A stretch of DNA of 64,000 nucleotides from Aureimonas sp. AU22. GTDB taxonomy: Bacteria; Pseudomonadota; Alphaproteobacteria; Rhizobiales; Rhizobiaceae. Where the stretch lies: contig NZ_BBWJ01000010.1 in NCBI RefSeq assembly GCF_001463745.1, positions 37,595 through 101,594 of the forward strand, given 5' to 3'. Below the pieces are notes generated by a model. That model had not been told where the DNA came from, searched no databases, and was given only the letters and a program-made list of their open reading frames with translations. The translations under genes and the position numbers were made by a program. This document shows positions 1 to 7,961 of the stretch, in pieces (the stretch's first letter is position 1; the number at the start of each line of letters is the position of its first letter).

Positions 1-218
1 TGGGGCCCCAGCACGAAGTGCCGGCCCTGTTCCTCCACGAGGTTCAGCGTCTCGACGCGCGCCGTCGCGCGCCCGTCGCGGAGCGACAGGCGGTCGGGCG
101 TGTAGTGGAAGAGCTGGTGCCCCCGGCGCTCGGCCTCCAGGCACAGGGCGAAGGTCGAATCGCCCTTGATGGTGATTCCCGACACATGGTCCATCTGGAC
201 CGCGACCTTGAGCGACAT
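1..218 (-). CDS. gshB: Glutathione synthetase, N-terminal part (cut by window edge)
   Basis: Glutathione synthetase joins gamma-glutamylcysteine and glycine using ATP in the cytoplasm. Only the first 72 codons are inside the window. The start is the ATG at 218; the protein opens [20 protein letters not shown] and continues with [14 protein letters not shown] and the FHYTPDRLS segment, the typical N-terminal substrate-binding domain of proteobacterial GshB. The gene runs off the left edge, so the ATP-grasp domain cannot be checked. It is divergent from the membrane-protein gene at 358, with about 140 bp between the starts. This ORF is easily missed because another frame on the same strand is also open here. 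Confidence 0.9.
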   Translation of the reverse strand, partial: MSLKVAVQMDHVSGITIKGDSTFALCLEAERRGHQLFHYTPDRLSLRDGRATARVETLNLVEEQGRHFVLGP

Positions 219-357
219 GGGGCTTCCTCGGCTGGAAAGGGCGTCTTCAGCGGCGAGGTAGCGGGGAACGGGGACCAAGTCCACTTGGAGAGCCCATTGC
301 TGGTGCGCCGCGCCTGTCCCATCTCAAGCGGCGAGACCCACGAGGAGCCTCCCCAAG

Positions 358-1146
358 ATGATCCTGGCCTCGGCCGCCCGCGCCCTGCGCGATGTCTTCT
401 CCCCGCCCTTCCGGGCCGCGCTCTGGAAGTCGCTCGGTCTCACCGCCGTCGTCCTGATCGCGCTGTGGTTCGCGGTGCGCTGGCTCTTCGAGGTCGTGGC
501 GATCCCGTTCTTCTCGCGCTTCACGCCGGACATGCCGGCCTGGGTCGACAATGCCGGAACCTTCGCGGGCTGGGCGGCGGGCATTGCGCTCGCCTTCCTC
601 CTCGCCTTCCTGATCGCGCCCGTCTCGGCGGTGATCGCCGGGCTCTTCCTCGACGACGTGGCCGAGGTCGTGGAGCGGGACGACTATCCCGGTCAGGCAG
701 TCGGCCGCGCCCTGCCGCTCGGCCGCTCGATCGTGCTGTCGGCGAAGTTCTTCGGCGTGGTGATCCTCGGCAACCTCCTCGCTTTCGCATTGCTTCTGGT
801 GCCGGTGGTCAATTTCGGCGCCTTCTTCGTGATCAACGGCTATCTCCTCGGCCGCGAATATTTCGAGTTCGCGGCGCTGCGCTACCGCTCGGAGGAAGAC
901 GTGCGGGCCCTCAGGAGCCGATATGGTGGAACGGTCTTCGCCGCCGGCCTCCTGCTCGCCGCCTTCCTCGCGATCCCGATCCTCAACCTCCTGACGCCGC
1001 TCTTTGCCGCCGCCCTGATGGTGCACCTCCACCAACGCGTGTCGCAGCGCGAGGGCGGGCTGCCGATCGCGTCGACAACACCGGAGTCGATCGAGGGCGT
1101 CCCGGTTCAGCCGCCCGGTCGCTTCGCCCCCGGCGGCAGGGGCTGA
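358..1146 (+). CDS. EI24 / CysZ-like integral membrane protein
   Basis: This is a 262-residue polytopic membrane protein of the EI24 (CysZ-like) family. Four hydrophobic stretches lie at roughly residues 23-50, 70-105, 140-165 and 195-225, with family-typical NGYLLGREYFE in the middle. Escherichia coli CysZ conducts sulfate, but the alphaproteobacterial members are mostly uncharacterised, so a sulfate role is only a possibility. The sulfate ABC genes are about 45 kb away. A GAGGAG ribosome-binding site lies about 10 bases before the ATG. The 3' end overlaps the convergent endonuclease III gene by 40 bp. Confidence 0.8.
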   Translation: MILASAARALRDVFSPPFRAALWKSLGLTAVVLIALWFAVRWLFEVVAIPFFSRFTPDMPAWVDNAGTFAGWAAGIALAFLLAFLIAPVSAVIAGLFLDDVAEVVERDDYPGQAVGRALPLGRSIVLSAKFFGVVILGNLLAFALLLVPVVNFGAFFVINGYLLGREYFEFAALRYRSEEDVRALRSRYGGTVFAAGLLLAAFLAIPILNLLTPLFAAALMVHLHQRVSQREGGLPIASTTPESIEGVPVQPPGRFAPGGRG

Positions 1147-1934
1147 GGCCCCGGCGGCGCGTCCGGCAGGGCGACGAGGGGCGCGGCCGTGTCGCACCAC
1201 TTCTCGTTGGCCTTGCAGAGGTCCGCGATGATGCAGACGGCGCAGTCGGGCTTGCGCGCCTTGCACACGAAGCGCCCGTGCAGGATCAGCCAGTGGTGGG
1301 CATGGCGCAGGAACCCCTCCGGAATGATCTTCAGGAAGCCCTCTTCGACAGCCTCCGGCGTCTTGCCGGGCGCGATCTTGATGCGGTTGCCGATGCGCAG
1401 GATGTGCGTGTCGACCGCCAGCGTCTCCTGCCCGAACGCCGTGTTCATGATGACGTTGGCGGTCTTGCGCCCGACGCCGGGCAACGCTTCCAGCGCCGCC
1501 CGCTCGCGCGGCACCTCGCCGCCGTGCTGGTCACGCAGCATTTCCGACAGGCGCTGAACGTTCTTCGCCTTGGTGCGGAAGAAGCCCACCGTCTTGATCG
1601 CCTCGCGGATGGCGTCCTCGCCGAGAGCCGCCATCGCCTCCGGCGTCGAGGCGCGGGCGAAGAGATCGCGCGTCGCCCGGTTGACGCCGGCATCCGTCAT
1701 CTGCGCCGACAGCACCACGGCGACGAGCAGCGTGAACGTGTTGCGGTGTTCGAGCTCCGAGGTCGGATGCGCGCGCTGGACGGCGAAGCGGCGAAAGATT
1801 TCCGCGACCTCTTCGGCCGAGTAGGGGATCTTCGGAGCCCTGGCCTTCGCTTTGGCACGGACGGCCTTCGCGACCGGCTCGGCCTTTTCGGCCGATCGCG
1901 TCGCGCGCTTGGTCGCAGGCGCTTTTTCCGCCAT
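1107..1934 (-). CDS. nth: Endonuclease III (DNA glycosylase/AP lyase)
   Basis: Endonuclease III removes oxidised pyrimidines and nicks the abasic site in base excision repair. The protein has a lysine/alanine-rich basic N-terminal tail of about 40 residues, then the HhH-GPD fold. The helix-hairpin-helix reads LPGVGRKTANVIMNTAFG with the catalytic lysine, and AVDTHILRI carries the catalytic aspartate. The C-terminal 4Fe-4S loop has the C-x6-C-x2-C-x5-C spacing (CKARKPDCAVCIIADLC). I chose the ATG at 1934 (MAEKAPATK) over one nine codons upstream because the extension is not family-like. It is divergent from the DUF2244 gene. A second endonuclease III paralogue lies at 3565-4284. Confidence 0.95.
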   Translation of the reverse strand: MAEKAPATKRATRSAEKAEPVAKAVRAKAKARAPKIPYSAEEVAEIFRRFAVQRAHPTSELEHRNTFTLLVAVVLSAQMTDAGVNRATRDLFARASTPEAMAALGEDAIREAIKTVGFFRTKAKNVQRLSEMLRDQHGGEVPRERAALEALPGVGRKTANVIMNTAFGQETLAVDTHILRIGNRIKIAPGKTPEAVEEGFLKIIPEGFLRHAHHWLILHGRFVCKARKPDCAVCIIADLCKANEKWCDTAAPLVALPDAPPGPQPLPPGAKRPGG

Positions 1935-2016
1935 GGTTCTCACCCTATGATCCGCCGGCAAGGCCGATGAGCCGGCCTTTCATTGGAACGGATCCAGCCT
2001 GCGAGGCAAGACGCGG

Positions 2017-2496
2017 ATGACAGACGGCTCCGATCGCACCGTCTTCCATGCCCTTCTCACCCCCTACCGGTCGCTGGGGAAGCGGGGCTTCAACATCACG
2101 ATGGCCCTGTTCGGGGGCTTGAGCCTCCTGTCCGGCGCGGTCTTCGTCTCGCACGGGGCGTGGCCGGTGGTCGGCTTCTTCGGGCTCGACGTCCTTCTTC
2201 TCTGGGTAGCGCTGAAAGCGAGCTTCCGCTCGGCGCGGGCGTCCGAGGAGGTCCGCGTCTCGCGCACCGAGCTCACCATCCGCAAGACCTCGGCGCGCGG
2301 CGCGGTCCGTGAGGCCCGCTACAACCCGTTCTGGACGCGCTTTCTGGTGCGCCGGCACGAGCTTGCCGGCGTCACCCACATGGCGGTCTCGGGCGAAGGG
2401 CGGCAGACCGAGATCGGCGCCTTCCTCAACCCGGAGGACCGCGAGAGCTTCGCCGTGGCCTTCGGCCGGGCGCTCAACGAGGCCAAGCGCGGCTGA
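2017..2496 (+). CDS. DUF2244 domain-containing membrane protein
   Basis: This 159-residue protein matches the DUF2244 family of alphaproteobacteria: a short cytoplasmic lead, two adjacent hydrophobic helices (about residues 27-65) and a soluble C-terminal domain that includes the segment NPFWTRFLVRR. The C-terminal part ends with a family-like block about assigning values to ExLNPEDRESFA. The biochemical function of the family is unknown. It is divergent from nth and just upstream of the MGMT-like gene, in the same direction, with an 81-bp gap. Confidence 0.8.
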   Translation: MTDGSDRTVFHALLTPYRSLGKRGFNITMALFGGLSLLSGAVFVSHGAWPVVGFFGLDVLLLWVALKASFRSARASEEVRVSRTELTIRKTSARGAVREARYNPFWTRFLVRRHELAGVTHMAVSGEGRQTEIGAFLNPEDRESFAVAFGRALNEAKRG

Positions 2497-2577
2497 CGCC
2501 GACGCGAGGGAAAACGGGTGGTTTCGAGGCGCAGCGCGGTCCAAATTCGGCCGGACGATCTTTCACGGAGCGATCCG

Positions 2578-3498
2578 ATGACGCGACACGCCCCCTCCCC
2601 CGTCGAGGCCGAAGCGCTGGCCCCGGTGTCCCGCGGCCTGACCGAGCTACCGCCCCCGTCCGACTATCCGCTCGTGCGCGCGGCGATCGAGTTCATCTCG
2701 ACCGAATATCGCAGCCAGCCCTCGCTCGACGCGGTGGCGGAAGCCTGCGGCGTCACCGCCCAGCGCCTCGAATCGGCCTGCCGTCGCTGGGCGGGGCTCA
2801 GCCCCAAGGCCTTCCTCCAGGCCGTGACCATCGACCACGCGCGCCGGCTCCTGGGAGATGGCCTGCCGCTCCTCGACACCGCGCTCGAGGTCGGTCTCTC
2901 CGGTCCCTCGCGCCTCCACGACCTCTTCGTCAAGCACGAGGCGATGAGCCCCGGCCTGCACAAGGCGCGGGGTGAGGGTCTCGCCCTCACCTATGGTTTC
3001 GCCGACACGCCCTTCGGCCGGGCCCTCGCCATCTGGACCGAACAGGGGCTCGCCGGCCTCGCCTTCTCCGACGAGGACCGGGGCGGCGACGCCCATGCCC
3101 TGTCCGACATGCTGGGCCGCTGGCCGCGCGCGGCGGCAATGCGTAGCGACGAGGGGGCGGCGCGTCGTCTCTCCCGCATCTTCCGTCCGGCGGAATGGGG
3201 CGCGGCGGCTCCCCTGCGTGTCGTTCTGATCGGCACCGACTTCGAGGTCCGCGTCTGGGAGCGGCTGCTCGCGATCCCCTTCGGCGGGGCGCACACCTAT
3301 TCCGGCATCGCCGCGGAAATGGGCTGCCCGAAGGCTTCGCGCGCGGTGGGAGCGGCGGTCGGGCGCAACCCCATCTCCTTCGTGGTGCCCTGCCACCGCG
3401 TCGTCGGCAAGTCGGGCGCGCTCACCGGCTACCACTGGGGCCTGGCGCGCAAGCGCGCCATGCTCGGCTGGGAGTTCGCGATGCGGGGCCCGGGCTGA
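2578..3498 (+). CDS. AraC-type HTH / O6-methylguanine-DNA methyltransferase fusion (Ada-like)
   Basis: This 306-residue protein is the C-terminal two thirds of an Ada protein: an AraC-type helix-turn-helix (about residues 30-125) fused to a methylated-DNA-protein-cysteine methyltransferase. The suicidal acceptor is Cys272 in PCHRVVGKSGALTGYHWG. It would transfer alkyl groups from O6-alkylguanine to itself and may regulate transcription. The N-terminal Ada zinc/cysteine domain that senses methylphosphotriesters is absent, so activation by the classical Ada switch is unlikely. The ATG at 2578 has GGAG about 11 bases upstream; an earlier in-frame start at 2518 has no family support. It lies between two endonuclease III genes. 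Confidence 0.88.
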   Translation: MTRHAPSPVEAEALAPVSRGLTELPPPSDYPLVRAAIEFISTEYRSQPSLDAVAEACGVTAQRLESACRRWAGLSPKAFLQAVTIDHARRLLGDGLPLLDTALEVGLSGPSRLHDLFVKHEAMSPGLHKARGEGLALTYGFADTPFGRALAIWTEQGLAGLAFSDEDRGGDAHALSDMLGRWPRAAAMRSDEGAARRLSRIFRPAEWGAAAPLRVVLIGTDFEVRVWERLLAIPFGGAHTYSGIAAEMGCPKASRAVGAAVGRNPISFVVPCHRVVGKSGALTGYHWGLARKRAMLGWEFAMRGPG

Positions 3499-3564
3499 TC
3501 GCCGCACGGGGGAACCCGTTGGCCGGCAAACCGTCTTGCCCCCGCAGCGGATCGGGAGGGCGGA

Positions 3565-4284
3565 ATGGACGCACGACGCGAGGAAACGGTGGATCGAGGC
3601 GCCCTCAGCGCGCCCGAGCGCGAGGAGGCCTTCCGGCGCCTCAGCACCCACATGCCCGGCCGCACGCCGGACGCCAAGGGTCCCAAGGACCAGCCCGATC
3701 CGTTCCGCTCCGTGGTGTCCTGCCTCCTGTCCGCCCAGAGCCGCGACGTCAACACCGCCGCCGCGGTCCGGGCGCTTTTCGCACTGGCGACGACGCCGGA
3801 CGAGATGCTGAAGCTCTCGGACGACGAGATCGCGCGAGCGATCAAGCCCTGCGGCCTCTACAACATGAAGGCGAAAAGCATCCGCCGCCTCTGCGCGGCG
3901 CTGATCGACGAGCACGGCCGCGTGGTGCCGCAGACGCGCGAGGGGCTGATGAGCCTGCCCGGCATCGGGCGCAAATGCGCCGACATCGTCATGAGCTTCA
4001 CCTTCGACGAGGACGTGATCGCCGTCGACACCCATGTCTTCCGCGTCTGCAACCGCTTGGGGCTGACGGACGAGCGCACCGCCGACAAGACGGCGGCGGC
4101 GCTGGAGCGCGACGTCCCCGACTGGGCGCGGCGCGACGGCCATTTCTGGCTGCTCCAGTTCGGCAAGAGCATCTGCCTGTCGCGCCGCCCGCGCTGCGAG
4201 ACCTGTTTCCTCAACGACCTTTGCCGCTGGTTCGCCGCGACGCGCGACGCGCCCCCTGTCACGTCTGAATATCAGGACACCTAG
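3565..4284 (+). CDS. Endonuclease III paralogue (second copy)
   Basis: This is a 239-residue HhH-GPD glycosylase/AP lyase, divergent in sequence from the nth at 1107-1934 but with every hallmark kept. LPGIGRKCADIVMSF holds the catalytic lysine, AVDTHVFRVCNRLGL holds the aspartate, and CLSRRPRCETCFLNDLC gives the 4Fe-4S ligands. It probably acts on oxidised or abasic DNA. It follows the MGMT fusion by 66 bp on the same strand and may be co-transcribed. Its TAG stop (4282-4284) lies inside the left inverted repeat of the IS relic, so the last few residues may have been altered by that insertion. Confidence 0.9.
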   Translation: MDARREETVDRGALSAPEREEAFRRLSTHMPGRTPDAKGPKDQPDPFRSVVSCLLSAQSRDVNTAAAVRALFALATTPDEMLKLSDDEIARAIKPCGLYNMKAKSIRRLCAALIDEHGRVVPQTREGLMSLPGIGRKCADIVMSFTFDEDVIAVDTHVFRVCNRLGLTDERTADKTAAALERDVPDWARRDGHFWLLQFGKSICLSRRPRCETCFLNDLCRWFAATRDAPPVTSEYQDT

Positions 4285-4667
4285 GGCCAGGACTCATAGC
4301 TCAGAGCCAAGATAGAACATGGCGGCGAGCGTGATGGCGGAGAAGAAGAGCGTTGGGCATCGGTCGTGGCGTGTTGCGACGCGGCGCCAGTCCTTCAGCG
4401 GCCCGAACATGAGCTCGATGCGGTTGCGACTTCGCGGGCCCATAGTCCCGTGGTGCGTCGCGCCAGCGCAGACCGTTGCGGTTGCCGAAGATGATGCCGC
4501 TGAGAACCCGCTGGTCGTCGACACGTGGCCTGCCGTGGCTCTTGGGAGAGAACGGACGAAGCCGCTCCATCTGCTCGTCCGTCAGCCAGTACAGGTCGCT
4601 CATATCCAGTCCTCCCGCAGAGCCTGATTCAGACGGCACTCCTCGAATCAATGGGTCCCGACCCCAG
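4281..4667 (-). mobile_element. Deletion relic of an IS5-type insertion sequence
   Basis: The 387-bp relic is bounded by imperfect inverted repeats: CTAGGGCCAGGACTCAT at 4281-4297 and ATGGGTCCCGACCCCAG at 4651-4667, matching at 13 of 17 positions when one is reverse-complemented. Between them is a transposase reduced to its two ends. An intact IS of this kind is roughly 0.8-0.9 kb, so about half the element is lost. The ends CTAG and CCAG could be remnants of a four-base target duplication. It can no longer move by itself. Confidence 0.75.
4294..4603 (-). pseudogene. IS5-family transposase, internally deleted and frameshifted
   Basis: Starting at 4603 the frame reads MSDLYWLTDEQMERLRPF and continues through GRPRVDDQRVLSGIIF to RWRDAPRDYGP, a clear IS5-type N-terminus. 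Just after that point the reading shifts to another frame, which gives RNRIELMFGPLKDWRRVATR and ends shortly after at 4294, the C-terminus of the same family. The central part that carries the two catalytic aspartates is gone; only the region of the last catalytic glutamate (RIE) remains. It is non-functional. Confidence 0.85.
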
Positions 4668-4836
4668 GGGCTCAGCCTCCATACTTGTAAGTCGATTGGC
4701 GCTGACGGAACAGAGAACGGTAGCGGTCGATCGCTTCCGTGCCTGCCCCGATCGGGAGACCCCAGAGCTTGGGCGGACTGTATGGACGTCATGGGACGAA
4801 TTCCCTCGTAGAGCAGCCGGTCCGCATGCCGGTTCT

Positions 4837-5544
4837 TTACCCATCCTGCCCGTCGAACATGCGTCTGCGGGCATTGCGGATATGGGTCGACATCGCTTCG
4901 GCTGCCTTGATCGCGTCCCGATGCTCGATCGCTTCCACGATCGCGTCGTGTTCGGACTGGACGATCTGCGAACGCATGGCCGGCTTCAAAAGCGAGAGGT
5001 TGCGGGCCAACTGCATGCCGACCTTGATATTGGCTTCCAGCGAGGTCTGGACCGACACGTAGTAGGGATTGCGCGTGGCCTGGGCGACGGCGCGATGGAA
5101 ATGCGCATCGGCTTCGACGGCCAATTCGCCTCCCGATAGCGCACGGCCCATCTCGGCATGGGCGGATTGCAAATCGGCGAGTTCATCGTCGCGCCAGGCG
5201 GTTGCCGCCAAGGCTGCGGAGGCGGCTTCGAAACCGATGCGGAAATCGTAGCAACGCTGGATGTCGCTGACCGAGCCGATTTCGACGAAGCGCAGCACAT
5301 CGGCGTCCGGCTTGCGCCTCACGAAGCTGCCCGACCCTTGCCGAGACTGCACGAGCCCATCGTCCCGCAGCCGAGCCAACGCCTCGCGGACCACGGGTCG
5401 CGAGGCGCTGAAGCGCCGGCCGAGTTCGAGTTCGCTCGGCAGGCGGGCATTCTCGGCATACTCGCCGGAGGCGATCAACGAGAAGATCCCGTCGTAGACA
5501 TAGTCGCCGAGCTTGCGGTCGGCGGCGGGTCGATCCCTCTGCAT
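4837..5544 (-). CDS. GntR-family regulator with FCD domain
   Basis: This 235-residue cytoplasmic regulator has an N-terminal winged helix-turn-helix (about residues 10-75; PSELELGRRFSASRPVVREA is the recognition region) and an all-helical FCD effector domain (about 85-220). FCD regulators usually sense an organic acid or sugar acid. It lies 154 bp downstream of the DHDPS-like gene on the same strand and next to tctCBA, so it is likely to control that cluster. TTGTAAGACAA at 6832-6842 fits the TNGTNNNACNA pattern typical of the family. The ATG at 5544 gives a normal-length HTH domain; the longer ORF has no support. Confidence 0.9.
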   Translation of the reverse strand: MQRDRPAADRKLGDYVYDGIFSLIASGEYAENARLPSELELGRRFSASRPVVREALARLRDDGLVQSRQGSGSFVRRKPDADVLRFVEIGSVSDIQRCYDFRIGFEAASAALAATAWRDDELADLQSAHAEMGRALSGGELAVEADAHFHRAVAQATRNPYYVSVQTSLEANIKVGMQLARNLSLLKPAMRSQIVQSEHDAIVEAIEHRDAIKAAEAMSTHIRNARRRMFDGQDG

Positions 5545-5698
5545 GCTGGACACCGCCCCTACGGCACGAGCCGATCGCCGGCCCGATCGATGATCTGCCT
5601 GTCTACATAGCTGCCAGGACGGCGCAGAAAAAGCGCCGGGCGCTCGATTCAATTCTTCCGGAAAGGAAGGGAACCGAAGCGCCCGCCGGAGCCAGCCC

Positions 5699-6652
5699 TC
5701 ACTCCGCAGCGGCGGCCGATCGCGTGCCGGCCTCGCGCGCCGCCATTTCCGCCGCGAGGAGCTCGCGCGCGGCCGTCTCGATACGCGGCCAAAGGTGCTC
5801 TTCGGCCGGGGTCAGCATCGGCAGGGCCGGCCCCATGTCGGCGATGCCGGCAAGGCCGATCGCGGAGTGGAGAACGCGAATCGGATCGCCCTCCTCCCGC
5901 AGCGCCTCCAGCGGCGCGAAGATCGCGAGCAGGCGTTCGGCCTCGGCAAGATTCTCCGTCTTCAGCGCCCGCAGGAAGGCCTGCGACAGGGTCGGAGCGA
6001 TGCACACGCAGCCGGCGGTGAAGCCGGCAAGCTTCTGGTGGCGCAGGTGCGGCAGCGCCGGCGGCTCGCCGAAGCCGCTGACGATGCGCTCCCGGCCGAT
6101 GGCGCCGATCAGTTCATCGAGAACCGGATCGACGGCGGGATCGACGCGCGGGATCGCGTATTTCACCGAGAACAGGCTGCCGTCGGCAACCAGCGTCGCG
6201 ACCGTCCGCGCTGACACGTAATCGTCCGACTTGATGTAGAGGATCGCTTGCATGCCGGCGGCCTGCGCGAAGTCGCGCACGGCGCGCGAAAGGCCGGCCT
6301 CGGTGCGCGGACCGGCGAAGGGCAGAAACATCGCCGCGGGATAGCGGCGCTTGGCCAGGAGCGCGGCTTGGTCGCGCAGCTTGCCGCCATCCGGTCCGAC
6401 CGACGGGATCACCCATGTGTCACCTGCCGCACGGGCCTCGATCGCATCCATCCACTCACCGTAGACGGATACCGGCCAGTTCTGGACGTTGGCGTTCCCG
6501 CCATAGAGCAGGGTCGATACGCCGCCCGCCTCGATATGCCGGATCAATCGGCCGTTGGCCTCCTCCGCGATGGCCAGATCCGGCGTCGCCGCAAAGGGCG
6601 GGACGGCGATGACGGACCGGGCCAGATCGTCGAGCGAGAGGATCGTCTTCAT
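5699..6652 (-). CDS. Dihydrodipicolinate synthase-superfamily lyase/aldolase
   Basis: This 317-residue TIM-barrel protein belongs to the DHDPS/N-acetylneuraminate lyase superfamily. Tyr139 (ILYIKSDD) and Lys164 (FSVKYAIPR) sit where the catalytic tyrosine and the Schiff-base lysine are expected, but the surrounding motifs differ from true DapA, so lysine synthesis is unlikely. A keto-acid aldolase or dehydratase acting on a carboxylated sugar is more plausible; the substrate cannot be told. It is divergent from tctC across a 225-bp region with GntR-type sites and is followed by the GntR gene, suggesting co-regulation with the transporter. A ribosome-binding site (GGAGCTCCC) precedes the ATG. 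Confidence 0.82.
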   Translation of the reverse strand: MKTILSLDDLARSVIAVPPFAATPDLAIAEEANGRLIRHIEAGGVSTLLYGGNANVQNWPVSVYGEWMDAIEARAAGDTWVIPSVGPDGGKLRDQAALLAKRRYPAAMFLPFAGPRTEAGLSRAVRDFAQAAGMQAILYIKSDDYVSARTVATLVADGSLFSVKYAIPRVDPAVDPVLDELIGAIGRERIVSGFGEPPALPHLRHQKLAGFTAGCVCIAPTLSQAFLRALKTENLAEAERLLAIFAPLEALREEGDPIRVLHSAIGLAGIADMGPALPMLTPAEEHLWPRIETAARELLAAEMAAREAGTRSAAAAE

Positions 6653-6705
6653 GGGAGCTCCTGGGGATCGATGTGGCCCGCTTCTAATCGACGTGACATA
6701 TTTTT

Positions 6706-6723
6706 ACAAGTTGCGAGTCTTGT
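6706..6723. promoter_or_regulatory. Inverted repeat ACAAG-N8-CTTGT before the DHDPS-like gene
   Basis: ACAAG (6706-6710) and CTTGT (6719-6723) form an inverted repeat about 55-70 bases upstream of the DHDPS-like start. On the minus strand the left arm reads CTTGTAA, the same heptamer that opens the site at 6831. It lies in an AT-rich patch that could hold the promoter of the minus-strand gene. It is a candidate operator for the adjacent GntR/FCD regulator. Confidence 0.4.
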
Positions 6724-6831
6724 GAACGATCTGAGACCAGTTGACGGGGACATGATCTCGGCAGAATTTCTAGAGAGCCGGTATCCCAATGAGGATGATG
6801 AGTGCCTCTTGCATGTCTGCCAACTCCATGC

Positions 6832-6842
6832 TTGTAAGACAA
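6832..6842. promoter_or_regulatory. Candidate GntR/FCD operator TTGTAAGACAA before tctC
   Basis: TTGTAAGACAA fits TNGTNNNACNA, the half-symmetric operator pattern of FadR-type GntR regulators, and is itself an inverted repeat (TTGT-N3-ACAA). It lies 36 bases before the tctC start, a position where binding would repress. The GntR/FCD gene at 4837-5544 is the obvious partner. Confidence 0.55.
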
Positions 6843-6877
6843 CTATGGCGGCAAGGAGAGCCGCGTTGGGAGGTTCC

Positions 6878-7849
6878 ATGCACAGACGACTTCTGATTGC
6901 CGCAATCAGTGCGGCCGCCCTCAATGTCTCCCTGCCCGCCGGGGCGCAGGATTTTCCGGCCCGCCCCATCACCCTGATCGTGCCTTGGAGCGCGGGTGGC
7001 GGTTCGGACGCCACGGCGCGCATCGTGGCCGGCGGACTGGAGCGCGAACTCGGCCAGCCGGTCAACGTCGTGAACCGCACCGGCGGCAACGGCGTGGTGG
7101 GCCACCAGGCGATCGCCAGCGCCCGGCCGGACGGCTACACGATCGGCCTCGTCACCGCCGAGATCAACATGCTGCATCGGCTGGGCCTTACCCAGTTGAC
7201 CTACGAAGCCTATCGTCCGGTCGGCTTGGTCAACACCGATCCTGCCGCCATCCATGTCGGCGCCGACTCGCCCTATGGCACGGCCAAGGACCTGCTGGAG
7301 GCGATCCGCAGCGGCCAGACGGTTCGCTTCAGCGGCTCGGGCCAGGGCTCGATCTGGCATCTGGCGATGGCCGGGCTTCTGGTCCGCGCGGACGTGCCCG
7401 GCACGGCGGCGGTCTGGGTGCCCAGCCAGGGCGCGGCCCCGGCGCTCCAGGAGCTGGCTTCAAGCGGCGTCGACGTCGTCGTGTCATCCCTACCCGAGGC
7501 GCAGGCGATGACCGAGGCCGGACGCGTCAAGACGATCGGCCTGATGGCGGCCGAGCGCAGTCCCAAGGGGCCCGACATCCCGACGCTCGCGGAAAGCGCC
7601 GGCGTGGACTGGACCGTCGCCTCGTCCTGGCGGGGCATCGTCCTGCCCGCCGGCGCGCCGGACGACGTGGCCGAGCGGCTCGGGACGGCTCTCAAGACCG
7701 TCTACGACAGCGCCGAGTACCAGGACTTCATGAAGGGCCGCGGCTTCGGCACGGTATGGGCCGACGCCGACGGCATGTCCGCCTTCATGAAGGACAAGGA
7801 AACCCAGTTCGCCGAGGTGATGACGGCAGCCGGGCTCGTCTCGAACTGA
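6878..7849 (+). CDS. tctC: Tripartite tricarboxylate transporter, periplasmic substrate-binding protein (TctC/Bug)
   Basis: This 323-residue protein is the solute receptor of a TctCBA secondary importer. It has a signal peptide (hydrophobic residues 4-22, cleavage probably after AGA before QDFPARP), then the Bug-family opening ITLIVPWSAGGGSDATARIV and VNRTGGNGVVGHQA. The start at 6878 is preceded by GGGAGG at good spacing; an alternative ATG at 6845 lacks this. Bug proteins bind carboxylates through two ordered waters; the exact ligand cannot be read. It leads a tctC-tctB-tctA-oxidoreductase operon. Confidence 0.92.
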   Translation: MHRRLLIAAISAAALNVSLPAGAQDFPARPITLIVPWSAGGGSDATARIVAGGLERELGQPVNVVNRTGGNGVVGHQAIASARPDGYTIGLVTAEINMLHRLGLTQLTYEAYRPVGLVNTDPAAIHVGADSPYGTAKDLLEAIRSGQTVRFSGSGQGSIWHLAMAGLLVRADVPGTAAVWVPSQGAAPALQELASSGVDVVVSSLPEAQAMTEAGRVKTIGLMAAERSPKGPDIPTLAESAGVDWTVASSWRGIVLPAGAPDDVAERLGTALKTVYDSAEYQDFMKGRGFGTVWADADGMSAFMKDKETQFAEVMTAAGLVSN

Positions 7850-7870
7850 CGCCGGCCGCACGAACGAACG

Positions 7871-7899
7871 ATGCGGCTGCTTGGGAGATGCAGCCGCAT
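7871..7899 (+). promoter_or_regulatory. Hairpin in the tctC-tctB junction
   Basis: ATGCGGCTGC (7871-7880) and GCAGCCGCAT (7890-7899) are perfect 10-bp arms around a 9-base loop, placed 21 bases after the tctC stop and 62 bases before the tctB start. No U-run follows, so it is more likely to protect the tctC transcript 3' end or give partial termination than to be a full terminator. This would raise binding-protein output over the membrane subunits. Confidence 0.65.
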
Positions 7900-7961
7900 G
7901 TCTGCGCCAAAAGACAAGGCAGCGCGCCCGCCCGGGCAGCTGCGGTTCTCGGGAGGGCATC

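Noticed and set aside
5699..6652. DapA for lysine synthesis
   Set aside because: The tyrosine and lysine motifs differ from true DapA and the gene lies in a transport/catabolic island with its own regulator.
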